Positions 52,711 to 64,000 of a stretch of DNA of 64,000 nucleotides are shown piece after piece. The notes under the pieces were generated by a model, which worked only from the letters and a program-made list of their open reading frames with translations, ran no database searches and was not told where the DNA came from. Origin of the DNA: Echiichthys vipera (Eukaryota > Chordata > Actinopteri > Perciformes > Trachinidae). The DNA lies in NCBI GenBank assembly GCA_963691815.1, contig OY829657.1, forward strand, positions 15,694,712 to 15,758,711. The letters are read 5' to 3'. The position numbers and the translations under genes are program-made. The first letter of the stretch is position 1; each line of letters begins with the position of its first letter.

Positions 52711-54420
52711 TGAGGAGGCAGAGAATGACCACAGGGAGTAATTATCTTAAATGGTCCAATGTAGCACTTTTAGTGATTGTAACTTTTTTAAAGGCCATTA
52801 ATCTCACTTAATGTGATAAGCCATATCATTGACCGAGGCCTAAAGGAAGTTAGAGGGCAGGTTTTGATTCTATAAGTCTGGACAGGAGGCTTATATGTGC
52901 ATGTACGTGTTTTCAGATTAGCTAAACTGTCCGTAATTAACTCTATACACAAAGCTAAAGCATCTGTTGGAAGTTGGATTATGAAGAGTTACTTATTTCT
53001 GTTTAAATAAATAATTTATGAGTCGTAGGCACCGTGCCATCACAGATGTTCCTGCTGTACAGTATCAGCAGATTTCGGGCAAGCAGGTTAGCTTTGCACT
53101 CCTGGATCCCTATGGAGAAGTATTAGTCTGATCATGATGAGCTTCTTATTAAAGCATAATCAAAATTGGCTCCCATTGCATTTGTCTATAAAGTGATTTG
53201 AGTATTTAATTGGACCTTCAGTGTTAACCCCACCCAGTTAACGTCAGCATTAACATTTTTATTTGGTCTGAGCGTTGGAGGCCACCCTGCTCATTACACT
53301 ACAACTCCACTGTGTAAACAGAGAGCAGCATGAAAGGTTGCGAGGGGCCCCTGCATGCCTTTGGGAGTACGGGGCGTACTTCATGGTTTATGTTTAAAAA
53401 AGACCCATAATCTTCTAGCTAATCTGGGGCTTCAGGTGGAATTCCCCTTGCATGGAAGGCAAAAGCTTTCAGAAGAGCTGGCATACACCATGTTGGCATC
53501 AGTTTTAAAAAACTGGCTACGCTGCATAAAGATAAACAAATGGATTTTATTCATGATTTATTTTTCCTCCCCTCTCAAAGTAAATTCTGATAATGTAGCA
53601 ACAACACTGTCTTTACAACTTAAGTTGTGTATATATTTAGTTCTGAGGCCTCAACATTAATAATCTAATTGCAATTTTATTGCACAGACTAAATATTTAC
53701 ACAGTGAAATATTTTTACTTTAAGTAACTATTGCCCCCTAGTGCTCCAAATGGGCAATGTCTGAATATACATACCTCAATCACAATTAGAAGAAATCATG
53801 TTAATTAAATTTAAAAAACCTCTGACAGCAGAGGAGGAAGGTCAACCATTTCAATGTGACTGTTCATATAATCAAAATGTAATAATCTGCAACAATGTAT
53901 ATTTAATCATGCACAGCAGAAAAGAATGTCAGTGCTCAAAAGCAAACGCAGAGTAAGTTGCATGTTTGTAGTTTCCTGCAGTTGACTGAGCTTTAAACTC
54001 TGGACTTTCATTGTGTTGTGCTCAACCGCAATCACCAAATGAACACCAAAAACCTTTGGTTCAGTCCCTTCCTGGTCCATATGTGACGCCTATAGCTTAA
54101 AAAAATAAATGTGTGTGTTTGCACACGTCTGCCATCTACCTTCACAGCCGTACAATTACACAGACCAATGAAACTGTGGATAGCATCTAAACTTTATAGT
54201 GTATCATTTTGTGTTTCATTTTGTTTTTACTCCAATCATGATATCAGGACAGTGTTTAATAGTAATTTAGAAACATGTTTTTCTTAAAAAAAAAAATAGC
54301 ACAGAAGTTGAGATACATTGAATAATTCACATGCAAGTACAGAATTAAATCTGATTTCCAGGTGATATAAAGGTGGAATACTGATTACAGTACAGTACGC
54401 ACAAATTTCACCACACAAAC

Positions 54421-56203
54421 TCAGACTTTCCTCCGGATGTGCAGGATGTGGATGTCTGGACTACTAAACTCTGGGTCTTGCTTGTCTGAAGGGATCTCCT
54501 CACAGCTGAAGTTTTGTTGCAGCAACTAAAAGATAACAAAAAAGACTACGATAACTCACTGCGAGGATGTACCATATATATCAGCTTATTAATGTTTATT
54601 AACCCATTTTTTTTGTATGTATAACGGAACACAGTTTGGCTCTCACCTCAAAAAACTGCCTCTCTACCTTTGGGTTGATGCCCTCTGTGCGTTGCTCATA
54701 ACAGCAAATAATGCAGGTCTCCAGTCCAGACAGCAGCTTCAAGCTCTCCACCAGTGGAACAATGGACTGTGGAAATAAATAAAAAGTCACAAAGAGAAAT
54801 ACAGTGCTACACTTCAAGATTGTTCTGTTTTACAGCAAAATGTTATGGTCATGTTTAGTTTGAAAAGCCTAGGTAGAAAACTACAGTAAATTACCTGCTC
54901 ATAATAGATGCAATCTGCCATAAGGATATAATGTGGAGGAGGTTGGAAATCAGAAACATCTTCACCCCTTGAAGGAGAGTAGAAATCAAACAGTTAGCAC
55001 TAGAGCATGCTTTGCAATATGTTGAACATGCAGCTACCATATTTGACTGAAATCCAAAGAAAAAAGAAATATAAGTACAAACCATTTCAGTACCTTGGCA
55101 GTTACTGATCCCTTACTGATAAGTGTCTGGTTCTCCTGGATGTTCACCCTGAGCAGGGTCTGCAAATCCTCCAGGTCAGTCACAGTAACTAGAGCTCTAT
55201 GGGGTTGGATTGAATACACAGCAATAAACTATTATTTGGCTCTCTGTATGTATCTGTATGGCACTTGATAGGCTAATCGCTAGATTGCAATACTTTGGTG
55301 ATAAAAGAGCACACGTGAAGAGAGTCGGCAAGAAGTTTGGAATTTTAATATGAAATATGGTGTTACGAACAAAATTAGAGCAGTTTCATTTAAAATTATA
55401 CACCTGATTTATCCTGGAAACCAGGTGCTTTCAAGATTCAGAGATTATATGTATATGATGCGAGTTATGGATTTTGTAATAAATAAATTGAGACCACATG
55501 CCACTTAATTTATGAATGTTTGTTTTAAATTATTTGGGTTAGCTATTTAAAATACATATCAAATATATGTATAGGATAAAGAGATAGTATTTTTTGACAA
55601 TGTCTGTATATTTTGAACCTATTATACTTCCTTCAGAAAGGCAAATGGTCTCAAAAGAAACCACGAACACAACAATTCAAAGTAGAACTTGCACATTATT
55701 CAAACATTACATGGACTTTAAAAAAGCAAAGCAATAAAAATAATTGGAATTTGTAAAGCCTTACATATTTTTCTTTAATTCTTTTTTTTTTTACTGTACC
55801 CCTTTGTATAAAATTCTGTCTATTTCTTTTTTGTGTGTGAAAATAATAATACAAAACATAATGAAATAACAAATCATTTTGTAATAATAATGATATTTAA
55901 ACGACAGAGTAACACGTAAACACACAAACAAAAACCGTTAACTGACCCTAGCGTCGCTGCCATCAGACCAACAGCTCCTGTCCCAGCTCCTAACTCCAGG
56001 ACCCGGCTTCCTGCCCACACGTTCACACCTGAGGACGGCTCGTAAAACGGTTTCGTCTCTAAATACTTCGCCAGGACGATAGCTGCATCCCAAACTACAC
56101 AGCCAACGTCTCCCAGGTAGCACTGCTTCACCTTTAGGGTACACCCGTCGTTTTTCTCAATTTCTCTTACAAAATAATCAACCTCATCTGTGTCGGCCGC
56201 CAT
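54421..56203 (-). CDS. vcpkmt: Valosin-containing protein lysine methyltransferase (METTL21D), complete (5 exons, 222 aa)
   Basis: VCPKMT is a seven-beta-strand SAM methyltransferase that trimethylates a lysine (Lys315 in human) of the AAA ATPase p97/VCP. Exons: 56203-55947, 55196-55083, 54967-54895, 54766-54647, 54525-54421. Their phases join without a break into 669 bases including a TGA stop. Motif I, VLELGAGTGAVG, is at about 68-79. The family's DxxY motif is present as MADCIYYEQ (140-148), and CIICCYEQRT follows. GCVVWDAAIVLAKYLET near the N-terminus is typical of the METTL21 group. Length is close to the mammalian protein. The start is fixed by CCAACATGGCGGCC, a strong start context that also fits a YY1 site. 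The gene is head to head with msh4, about 2.4 kb apart. Confidence 0.96.
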
Positions 56204-56245
56204 GTTGGCCGCGTCAGGAACCAGCGGAAGACTTCCGGTTTGATT
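56198..56245 (-). promoter_or_regulatory. vcpkmt: vcpkmt core promoter: YY1-like site over the ATG and paired ETS-like sites
   Basis: The start codon lies in AACATGGCGGC (minus strand), a match to the YY1 site often found over housekeeping start codons. About 20-35 bases upstream are two opposed ETS-type cores, GCGGAAG (56224-56230) and CTTCCGGT (56232-56239). There is no TATA box. Motifs are read from sequence; factor binding is inferred. Confidence 0.5.
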
Positions 56246-57095
56246 TTTCCAGAATAAAAGTAATAACCACTACAGTGTAAATCAACTAAAGGACAAAAAA
56301 AGTAGAATTCGGTAACAATAACCTCATTATTTTGTCAAAATACTTTATACACAAAAATATTCCTAATTTTGATGTATTTGGAAATGAGATAAAATTATAC
56401 AAAAAATATGTAAAATTGCAAAAGCCCCACATCTGTATGAATATCTATGTGCCTTATTTCCTGACTGACCTCTTGTATTTTGACAGATTTTTGTTGAATT
56501 TCATTTAAAGTTATATAATTTAGCTTTGTGTATAACTTGTATTATCTTGAATATGGTTGTATGCCTTTTTGATTGTGCAATACATAAAAAAAATAGGTAG
56601 AAAACTTTAAGCAAAAAGCAAATATTAATTCTGTATAATACTGTATGTCGTAATAATGATTCTAATAAAAGCATTGATTTGACATAGAAAGTGACAAAGT
56701 TTTGTTTTTTTAATTGATAGAGACTACATACACTAAGCACTTGCGTACATACAAATACTTTCAAAATAAAGTCGTGGCCATGACCTCAACATCTGTCACA
56801 GGCTACAATCATGATATCTTGACAATACTTTTTTTTAATATTTGGCTCAGGATAGTTTTTGTCAAAACACTCCTACACGCATGTTTTCATGTTTGTGCTT
56901 TGTTTCTTAGCTGCTTCTTCTTCTTTTTGGTACAATATGAAGAAAGTCAAAAACACAGTTTATGATGTAAATTATTTTTGCCTACAACATCTTTAAAACA
57001 TCAAACAGAATCTGTGCCCAGTTTCAAAGTTAAACTGGGGCCCTATCTGTCAAAAAAACTAGCATGCTGCTATGAATGTGAGGTGTAGGCCCAGA
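56246..57095. other. Intergenic stretch upstream of vcpkmt
   Basis: AT-rich sequence with short, low-quality reading frames. I see no gene, RNA or recognisable repeat here. Confidence 0.5.
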
Positions 57096-57099
57096 CTAT

Positions 57100-57457
57100 G
57101 GAAGAAGAAGAAGAAGAAGAAGAATTACTTTATTAATCCCACACGGGGAAATTGGATTTTTCACTCTTATTATTATACGTGTTACACACACAGACCCGAA
57201 ATACACACATGCACAAACAGGGCCTATACATGCAAGTAAGGAGAGATGTTAGAGCGATGGGGCTGCCAGTGACCAGCGCCCCGAGCAGTTGGGGGTTCGG
57301 TGCCTTGCTCAACAGCACCTCGGAAGTGCCCAGGAGATGAACTGGCACCTCTCCAGCCACCAGTCCACACTCCATACATGGTCCACGCGGGGACTTGAAC
57401 CAGCGACCCTACGGTTCCCAGCCAAGTCACCTATGGACTGAGCTACTTCCGCCCCCC
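57100..57457 (-). mobile_element. tRNA-derived SINE, minus orientation, with (TTC)n tail
   Basis: Read on the minus strand, the element starts at 57457 with a tRNA-like head: GGCGGAAGTAGCTCAGTCCA (A-box region) and then GGTTCAAGTCC (B-box). A body follows, and the element ends in a TTC microsatellite (GAA on the plus strand, 57100-57124). The head and body are familiar from a repeat abundant in percomorph fish. Clear target duplications could not be identified. Confidence 0.75.
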
Positions 57458-57720
57458 ATGGGCCATGGGATTGGGCCATAGCTATCACAGCAGTTGTTTT
57501 GTCTTGATATAATTCTTTCTTTCTTTTTCCCTTTTACTGTCTTCATTTTAATTTCCAGGATTATGAAAATTAAATTGTGTTAACAGGTTTGAACCATAGG
57601 ATTTACACTGTAATCCTGTGTTGCCTTGAGGGAAATGGGTAACCTACACTATCGACAAATTAGTTGTCAAGTGATAAATCAATAAGTCAGTTAACATATT
57701 TTTTATATGGCCTACTGTCA

Positions 57721-58410
57721 ATCAACCAGTCAGGTTTTGAAAAAAAAATATTTTTTACATTTTGTTTATTTATTTCTTTTTTAATCAACCAGTCAGGTTG
57801 TTTTTAATATATTTTTTACATTTTGTTTATTTATTTATTCTTTAATCAACCAGTCAGGTTTTTAAAATATATTTTTAACATTTTGTTTATTTATTTATAT
57901 TTTAATCAACCAGTCAGGTTTTTTTTAAATATATTTTTTACATTTTGTTTATTTATTTATTCTTTAATCAACCAGTCAGGTTTTTAAAATATATTTTTAA
58001 CATTTTGTTTATTTATTTATTTTTTAATCAACCAGTCAGGTTTTTTTTAAATATATTTTTTACATTTTGTTTATTTATTTATTCTTTAATCAACCAGTCA
58101 GGTTTTTAAAATATATTTTTAACATTTTGTTTATTTATTTATTTTTTAATCAACCAGTCAGGTTTTTTTAAAATATATTTTTTACATTTTGTTTATTTAT
58201 TTATTTTTTAATCAACCAGTCAGGTTTTTTTTAAATATATTTTTTACATTTTGTTTATTTATTTATTCTTTAATCAACCAGTCAGGTTTTTAAAATATAT
58301 TTTTAACATTTTGTTTATTTATTTATTTTTTAATCAACCAGTCGGGTACTTAAAATATATATATTTTTTACATTTTGTTTATTTATTTATTCTTTAATCA
58401 ACCAGTCAGG
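57721..58410. repeat. 12-copy AT-rich minisatellite, about 61-base unit with dimeric higher order
   Basis: The core ATCAACCAGTCAGG occurs at 57721, 57784, 57845, 57905, 57967, 58027, 58089, 58149, 58211, 58273, 58333 and 58397. Copy 11 has a G for A change. Each core is followed by a T-rich run and acattttgtttatttattta. Spacing mostly alternates 62/60 and two unit types alternate, giving a higher-order dimer of about 122 bases. The array ends about 230 bases upstream of the msh4 start codon. Confidence 0.97.
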
Positions 58411-58643
58411 TCGTTTGAAAGTGTGACGTTACTGACATGCGCAGATGTTGGGATCTGACCGATGGCGCGCACCAGTACATTTGGTTAGGCGGTTTCTTTG
58501 AAACGTTAGCTAGCTACCTGCGGTACTTCCACGTTGGCGTATTTTTGTTGTTATTATTATGTAGCATAATCACCGACTTTTAAAAATGTATTAATATTCT
58601 TCCATTCACCTGCTTTTGCGAGGTTTGAACCTATGGTTTGAAC
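58411..58643 (+). promoter_or_regulatory. msh4: Likely msh4 promoter and 5' UTR
   Basis: Directly after the minisatellite the composition changes to unique, CpG-containing sequence. It has a CRE-like TGACGTTA (58424-58431) and an NRF1-like ACATGCGCAGA (58435-58445), followed by GATGGCGCGC. No TATA box is seen in the expected place. Motifs are read directly; function is inferred. Confidence 0.4.
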
Positions 58644-61600
58644 ATGTTTCGTAGCAGCACAGATGAGGTAGGTGACACCTCTGAATGTGGACAAACATGG
58701 GGGGTGTCCCCACAGGACAGAAGCGGACTGAATGAAACTACCTCGTACGGTCCCGCATCAGCTTCCTCCGGTTCATCCCACCAAAGTTTAGATGAAGGCA
58801 GTACGAGCTCCAGCCACGGTCCACTACTCCCCCGAGTGCCCTCAGGTGAACTTGTGCATAGCTCTATGAGTTTAAGCTAACACCTGCATCTTTTACTTTC
58901 ACAGTGTCACACAAAATGTATGGAGGACTGAACATGACAAAAGTCTCATTAAATGTATAAATAAATACAGGGATAAATGAATCAATGGGACATCCTACCT
59001 CATTAACGTATGGACACAAATACAGAAATGAATAAATGTAGCTGAACAAAAATGTAGAAATAAATGTAAAGCGTCCTCCATAAAAATGAGGATTGACAGT
59101 AAGATGATATTTCTGATATTAAATTCTCAAATGTGTGAATTTATTCTAAAACTGGATCAGTGGGGCCACATTTATAATACTAACACCTTGTCTATGGGCA
59201 GGACACTGCATTAACACTGTGACACGCTCTCTTCATATTTTGTGTTGACACAGGTCATCACAGCTTCAGGTTTGGCAGGACCAACTCATCACTCCTTGTA
59301 TCTACCTCGGACAGCTCCTCCAACACTTGCCGTGGAGGAACACCCAAACTCAGGCGGACTCCGGGGTCTTCTGGGGCCACTGGCACACACCCAGCAAGGA
59401 CACCATTGACTGACCACACCGGTATTTCAGCCCTAAATAATCTCGAACATGTCAACATGGCTGAAATCTAATTCTGATTTCTGTGTTTTTTGAAGCAACA
59501 AGTTGCTCCTCTGCGACCACAACCTCTGGCGCCTCTGTGATTGTGGCAGTGGTTGAAGGGCGCGGTTTGGCCAGGGGAGAGATTGGCATGGCCAGTCTCA
59601 ACTTGAAATGTCCAGAGCTTATACTTTCGCAGTTTGCAGACACTGGGACGTATGCCAAGGTAACCCAAGCATTGTCAAAAGCTATAACCTACACGCTTGA
59701 TTGGCTGTTAATCATGGCTACACTCAACAGTGACTCTAAAATAGAGGAAACTCCTGTCTCAGTCATATGTTACTCATCTAAAGGTCATAACCAAGATTCA
59801 CATCTTGGTGCCACTGGAAATACTGATGCCAGACACAGCCAGTGAGAAGGGGAAAGGGACAAAGCTCTTCAACCTCATCACAGAGAACTTTCCGGTACTA
59901 ATGCAGAATAGGTGTAATGAGTAAAAAACACATTTCATTCAAACAAATACCCACTTTTCATGCGCATTCACTCCCTCAGTTTTGGTGGCACTACTGTGAA
60001 CTGTGTATGGTGCGTATTGACATGTTGTGCTCTTGTTAACTGTAAGTGTGATTGAATATTTGCATTGCATTGCTTTTATTTGTCAGGGTGTAGCTTTCAC
60101 TGCTATCCAAAGGAAGTATTTTAATGAGAGGAAAGGACTGGAGTACATCCAGCAGCTGTGTGCTCCAGAATTTGGCACCGTCGTCATGGAAGTGCAAGCT
60201 AAGTACGCCACTGAGTACAATGTAATTAGGTGTACTGATGAAAAATGTTGTATTACCAGGACTATCATGACTTTTGCAGGTATTATTGCCTAGCAGCAGC
60301 TGCTGCTTTGTTGAAATACTTAGAGTTCATCCAGAGCTCCGTCTATGCTGCCAAGTCTCTCAAAGTGAGCTTTAAAGGGAGTGAACAGACAGCAATGATC
60401 GACTCCACCTCTGCCGCTAACTTGGAGTTGGTGGTTAATAATAGAGACCACAGGTAAGAAGGCAAGATAGTGACAGGTTGTATGTGTAGTGCTTGTACAG
60501 CAAGTGTTCAGTTTATCTGTCTCTGCTTATCTGTGTACAGGAGCGAGCATACTCTTTTAGGGGTACTTAACCACAGCAAAACGCCCGGAGGGGCTCGAAG
60601 GTTGCGCTCAAATATTCTGGAGCCCCTGGTTGATGTGGACACCATCAACACTCGCTTGGACACCATACAAGAGCTGCTGCAGGATGAGGAGCTTTTCTTT
60701 GGCCTGAAGAATGGTGGGGGATAAGCACAAACCGTTTTTAATCATACATTCAACAGGGTGCCTATGGATGAGAGCATGAACGGTATTTGAGTATCTGTTC
60801 TTTTGCACTCCTTAGCCATAGGTCATTTCCTTGACATTGACCAGCTGCTCTCTGTTCTTGTCCAAATTCCAAAGCAGGAAACGGTACGTACAATACTTTC
60901 AGTATGTGCTTATATAAGACGATTTCATTGCAATGGAATGTTTTGTCATTGAGTGAATACATGCCCAATTCAAATTTCCCAAATTGCGCACATTTGAATT
61001 ATTGGTCTGTGTTTCTATTATTGCGCACTTTTCAATACTGTTTTTGCAGGTTCAGCTTGCTGAAGCAAAGATTACGCATGTCATCCAACTGAAACACACA
61101 TTGGACCTGGTGCCACGGTTAAGGGTTTGCGAATTTGTTCAAAACTATTCTATAGCTATGGATATAATGGGGGGAAGGCTTTTTACTTCACAAAAAGCAT
61201 TAAACTAATTGTTATTTAGTTAGAATGCAAATAGCAAGTTATTTTAAGCATTACACTTTATGAGCAGATGGTGTTGAAGAACTGCAACACAGCGCTGCTC
61301 AAGGCATACTGCACCTCACTGGAAGACAACAGGTACCAAGCCTTATGCCTATGTCAGATATACATTTACTGTCATGTACTGTCAACTGACTTCTTCTACT
61401 GTATATCTTTGTGTCTGACTCAGGTTTGACATGATTCTGGAGCAGATCAAGACAGTGATTAATGAGGACTCTACCTACCTGAAGGGGAGCCTGAACATGC
61501 GCACCCAGAAGTGTTATGCTGTCCGCCCCAACATCAACGAGTTCCTCGACATTGCACGCAGAGCTTACACTGAGATAGTGGACGACATTGCAGGTGTGTA

Positions 61601-63919
61601 TTCTGGCTTTTCAGTTAATACCTTTGTCGACAATATCTGTATAAAGTATTTATACAACAAAGCTTATTAAATGGCATTGTGTTGTACAGGGCTAGTGAAC
61701 CAGATGGTGGAGAAATATGGTCTCCCAATGCGTACCAGCTTCAGCACAGCTCGGGGTTTCTTCATCCAGATGAAGCTTGAAGGGGTGGTCTTGCCTGATG
61801 GGAAACTCCCCTCTGAGTTTATCAAGGTATAATCTGCTAAAGGAAAGTGGTAGTGAGAATCAATCAACATCAGCTGTGGGTGAAGGAGGATATATAGCAC
61901 CCATGGGGACAATAAAGGTGATTTCATCGTCTGCCAATGCAGGTAACCAAGCACAAGAACAACTATGGCTTCACTGTTGCTGACCTGATGAAGATGAATG
62001 ACCGCTGTGATGAAGCCCTGAGGGAGATCTTCCACATGTCCTATGTGTGAGGAGATCATGACCCTGTGACAATGACTGTACAAACATGCACAGTAATGTA
62101 TTGTAGGCACTTAATTACACTGTACTGAATATTACAATACAGAATGATTTGGAATTGTAAAGGCTGTCCTACACTAAAGATTTTTTATCTAAGTTATCAT
62201 AGAAATAATTTTAGTAATTAGTCTGTGTAATCTGTTAAATTGTTTTCTGGCACTCTTCTTATTCCACAGATGAATATTATTATGTACAACGTTACCTTTA
62301 AATATTGTTTTGATGCCAGAGACTATTATTGTAGTGTAATGACTTTTCATTCATCAAAAGGGGTCACTGCACGTTTCTGCATCTAAGAATTGTGTTATAT
62401 TAACGGAGATGTACTTGAAATACAGAAAAGGTGGGGTTGCCTCCACACGGCTCTCACCCCAATGTGTGAAATACTGAAGTTTTTTCACGGCCACATGCAC
62501 TAACATGCACATGCAGCTATCAAAGCAACAGCACTAGTTACAACACAGCATTTTATCAATGCTCTGAATTTTGAGTACAGCTCCTTTAACAGTTGGTTTC
62601 AATCATTTAATTGAATTTATTGTGCTCTATTTTTTGTCCACCAGAGGGTGGTCTTTGTATGAAAATTTTCCTCCAGTGCTATGCCCCTGCAACATCTATA
62701 ACCTGTCTCCCTACAGGGTGATAAGTCAACTGCTCGGCACTGTCCACGAGCACATTCACTGCCTGTACAAACTGTCTGATGCCGTATCCATGCTGGACAT
62801 GTTACTGTCACTGGCCAATGCATGCACCATCTCAGACTATGGTAAGAGTTCCAATCTCAAGTCAGTCAAACTGTCAAATTAACCTTGAAGACCTGGGTTC
62901 TGCGGTAGTACTGTGTGCACACAAGGTAGCACCCAGCCGATCTCACACATGACAGCCAGAAGCTGCTCCACTGAAATAGCAGCTGTGTAAGCCTCAGTTC
63001 TTTTTTTTGAGGGTTGTGGGCAGCACCAGCCCGATCACCCACGTGGGTGGTGAACGCTGGCCCTCAGCTGTCTGAAAGCGTATCTCCATAGACATGTGCT
63101 AACTGCCTGCCCCCATCCATCCCAGCCAGCTTGTACTCAGATTACCCTTGTTACATAAGTGTGCACTGGTGTGCTGTATGTACCGAGACAAATCTCCCCA
63201 GCCGAGGAGCTAACTGGCTGTAACCACTGCACACACACCTCTCTCAGAAATGTTGTTATATTGTGACAGCATTCATTTAAAGAACTAGTTATTTTGGTAG
63301 AATTTAATAGTATAGATGAACTTATACACCTAATAATTGAGTCACAGTTTACTGACTTAAGTTTGTAACAAAATCGCTAACTCATACAGTGTAGCTGTTT
63401 TGTAATGCATTTTGACCATCAATGGAAATGCGTGAAAGTGAGTTATTATATAAACAAAATACCACCATTGAGGTATTTTTTATTCTGCTGTGTCTGCCAG
63501 TGCGCCCAGAGTTCACAGACACATTGGCCATCAAGCAGGGTCGTCACCCCATCCTGGAGCGAATGGTTGGACAGCAGCCTGTATCGAACAATAGCTACGT
63601 CTCTGAGGGCAGCAACTTTGTCATCATCACTGGACCCAACATGAGCGGCAAATCCACCTACCTCAGACAGGTGGCGCTGTGTCAGATCATGGCTCAAATA
63701 GGTCAGCAGCAAACCTTTCAGCCTCGTGAATTTGGAATGCAGAGTGCTATGCATTGATTTGACTGGATTTATGAGTAACGCCCTTGCATTATTGTTCCAG
63801 GCTCTTTTGTCCCTGCTGAGTATGCTTCGTTTCGTGTTGCTGATCAGATTTTTACCAGAATTGGTGTGGATGATGATTTTGAAACTAACTCTTCCACCTT
63901 CATGTTGGAGATGAAGGAG
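58644..63919 (+). CDS. msh4: MutS homolog 4, meiotic recombination factor (16 exons in view; continues beyond the right edge)
   Basis: MSH4 pairs with MSH5 to form a clamp that stabilises Holliday-type intermediates and promotes meiotic crossovers. Exons: 58644-58845, 59254-59421, 59496-59659, 59784-59894, 60087-60202, 60280-60453, 60541-60713, 60816-60883, 61050-61124, 61268-61332, 61424-61593, 61690-61826, 61943-62046, 62717-62841, 63501-63701, 63801-63919. All phases agree, giving 2172 coding bases (724 codons). A Ser/Thr-rich N-terminus (about 1-135) replaces the mismatch-reading domain. The connector starts at SVIVAVVEGRGLARGEIGMA, the lever/clamp segment follows (exons 5-14), and the ATPase begins in exon 15 with Walker A GPNMSGKST (about 662-670). 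No frameshift or stop is seen. The start is the first ATG in frame (MFRSSTDE). The remaining ATPase and C-terminus lie outside the window. Confidence 0.96.
58919..59082. mobile_element. Small inverted-repeat element in msh4 intron 1 (MITE-like)
   Basis: The ends TATGGAGGAC (58919-58928) and GTCCTCCATA (59073-59082) are exact 10-base inverted repeats. The interior is AT-rich with ataaataaata-type motifs and no reading frame. At 164 bases it is a typical non-autonomous element. Confidence 0.7.
62047..62716 (+). other. msh4 intron 13
   Basis: An AT-rich intron of 670 bases between a phase-2 donor (TATGT/gtgagg) and the acceptor ctccctacag. Nothing recognisable lies inside. Confidence 0.8.
62842..63500 (+). 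other. msh4 intron 14
   Basis: A 659-base intron. It includes a GC-richer patch near 63010-63120 with the palindrome CACCCACGTGGGTG (an E-box, CACGTG, at its centre) near 63037-63050. I recognise no gene or repeat family in it. Confidence 0.75.
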
Positions 63920-64000
63920 GTGTGTTTTTTCTTTCTTTAAGCATTAGAGCTGCTCACATTCTTTACATTAATGAGGGAAAGACGTCAACAAATCATGATT

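Larger units (their letters stand above)
46046..54420. other. arf6 3' UTR followed by gene-free sequence
   Basis: Roughly the first 1 kb is probably arf6 3' UTR (ATTAAA-type signals near 46393 and 47075), but its end cannot be fixed. Beyond this no exon, RNA gene or transposase is recognised. A CA tract (50895-50928) and a compositionally distinct block near 52.5 kb are listed separately. The short reading frames here are unrelated to any family I know and have no splice-supported partners. Confidence 0.55.

Noticed and set aside
57390..57457. A functional tRNA gene on the minus strand
   Set aside because: A-box and B-box similarity is clear, but the arms do not close into a proper cloverleaf and the sequence continues into a SINE body and tail.
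57721..58410. Regularly spaced direct repeats resembling a CRISPR array
   Set aside because: The segments between the 14-base cores are near-identical to each other, so this is a tandem minisatellite. The surroundings are vertebrate, with no cas genes.
58644..58667. An early splice donor (GATGAG/gtaggt) ending msh4 exon 1 after eight codons
   Set aside because: The site is good in isolation, but the longer exon to 58845 (TCAG/gtgaac) keeps the frame into exon 2 and supplies the Ser-rich N-terminus expected of the family.

Overview
The window is ordinary vertebrate nuclear DNA, almost certainly from a percomorph teleost fish. The evidence is split genes with GT-AG introns, long CA, TA and GT microsatellites, tRNA-derived SINEs, Tc1/mariner debris and several dispersed repeat families that I recognise from many fish genomes. 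I cannot name the species. No bacterial or viral gene is visible. Most short open reading frames lie in repeats or introns and are not genes.

Layout, left to right. (1) 1-19301, minus strand: the 5' end of a KIF26-type kinesin gene, most likely kif26a. Only the first two coding exons (19167-19301 and 16710-16928) are in view. The next intron runs off the left edge and holds microsatellites, one SINE with clean target duplications and a fold-back repeat. (2) About 24.5 kb, minus strand: a clear mir-203 hairpin. About 300 bases upstream of it is a TATA box followed by a splice donor, which looks like the start of its primary transcript. (3) 28017-40525, minus strand: a complete 16-exon aspg gene (asparaginase domain plus ankyrin repeats, 653 codons). 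It has one GC-AG intron and an acidic tail encoded by a trinucleotide repeat. (4) 40.5-44.4 kb: a repeat-rich gap with a degraded Tc1/mariner transposase. (5) 45518-46045, plus strand: an intact single-exon arf6. (6) 46-54.4 kb: an apparently gene-free stretch. (7) 54421-56203, minus strand: a complete five-exon vcpkmt (mettl21d). (8) 57.7-58.4 kb: a 12-copy AT-rich minisatellite next to the msh4 promoter. (9) 58644 to beyond the right edge, plus strand: msh4, with 16 exons in view up to and past the Walker A motif.

The aspg, mir-203, kif26a order and shared orientation match the known human 14q32.33 arrangement, which supports the kinesin and microRNA calls. arf6 and vcpkmt lie near each other on human 14q21.3, whereas MSH4 is on human chromosome 1. 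The window therefore joins blocks that are separate in human. The genes do not form one pathway. They are a motor-family signalling protein, an epithelial differentiation microRNA, an amidase/lysophospholipase, a membrane-traffic GTPase, a p97 methyltransferase and a meiotic recombination factor.

I found no convincing novel system. The items most worth checking are the mir-203 promoter and first exon, the aspg GC-AG intron and repeat-encoded tail, and the higher-order minisatellite beside msh4.
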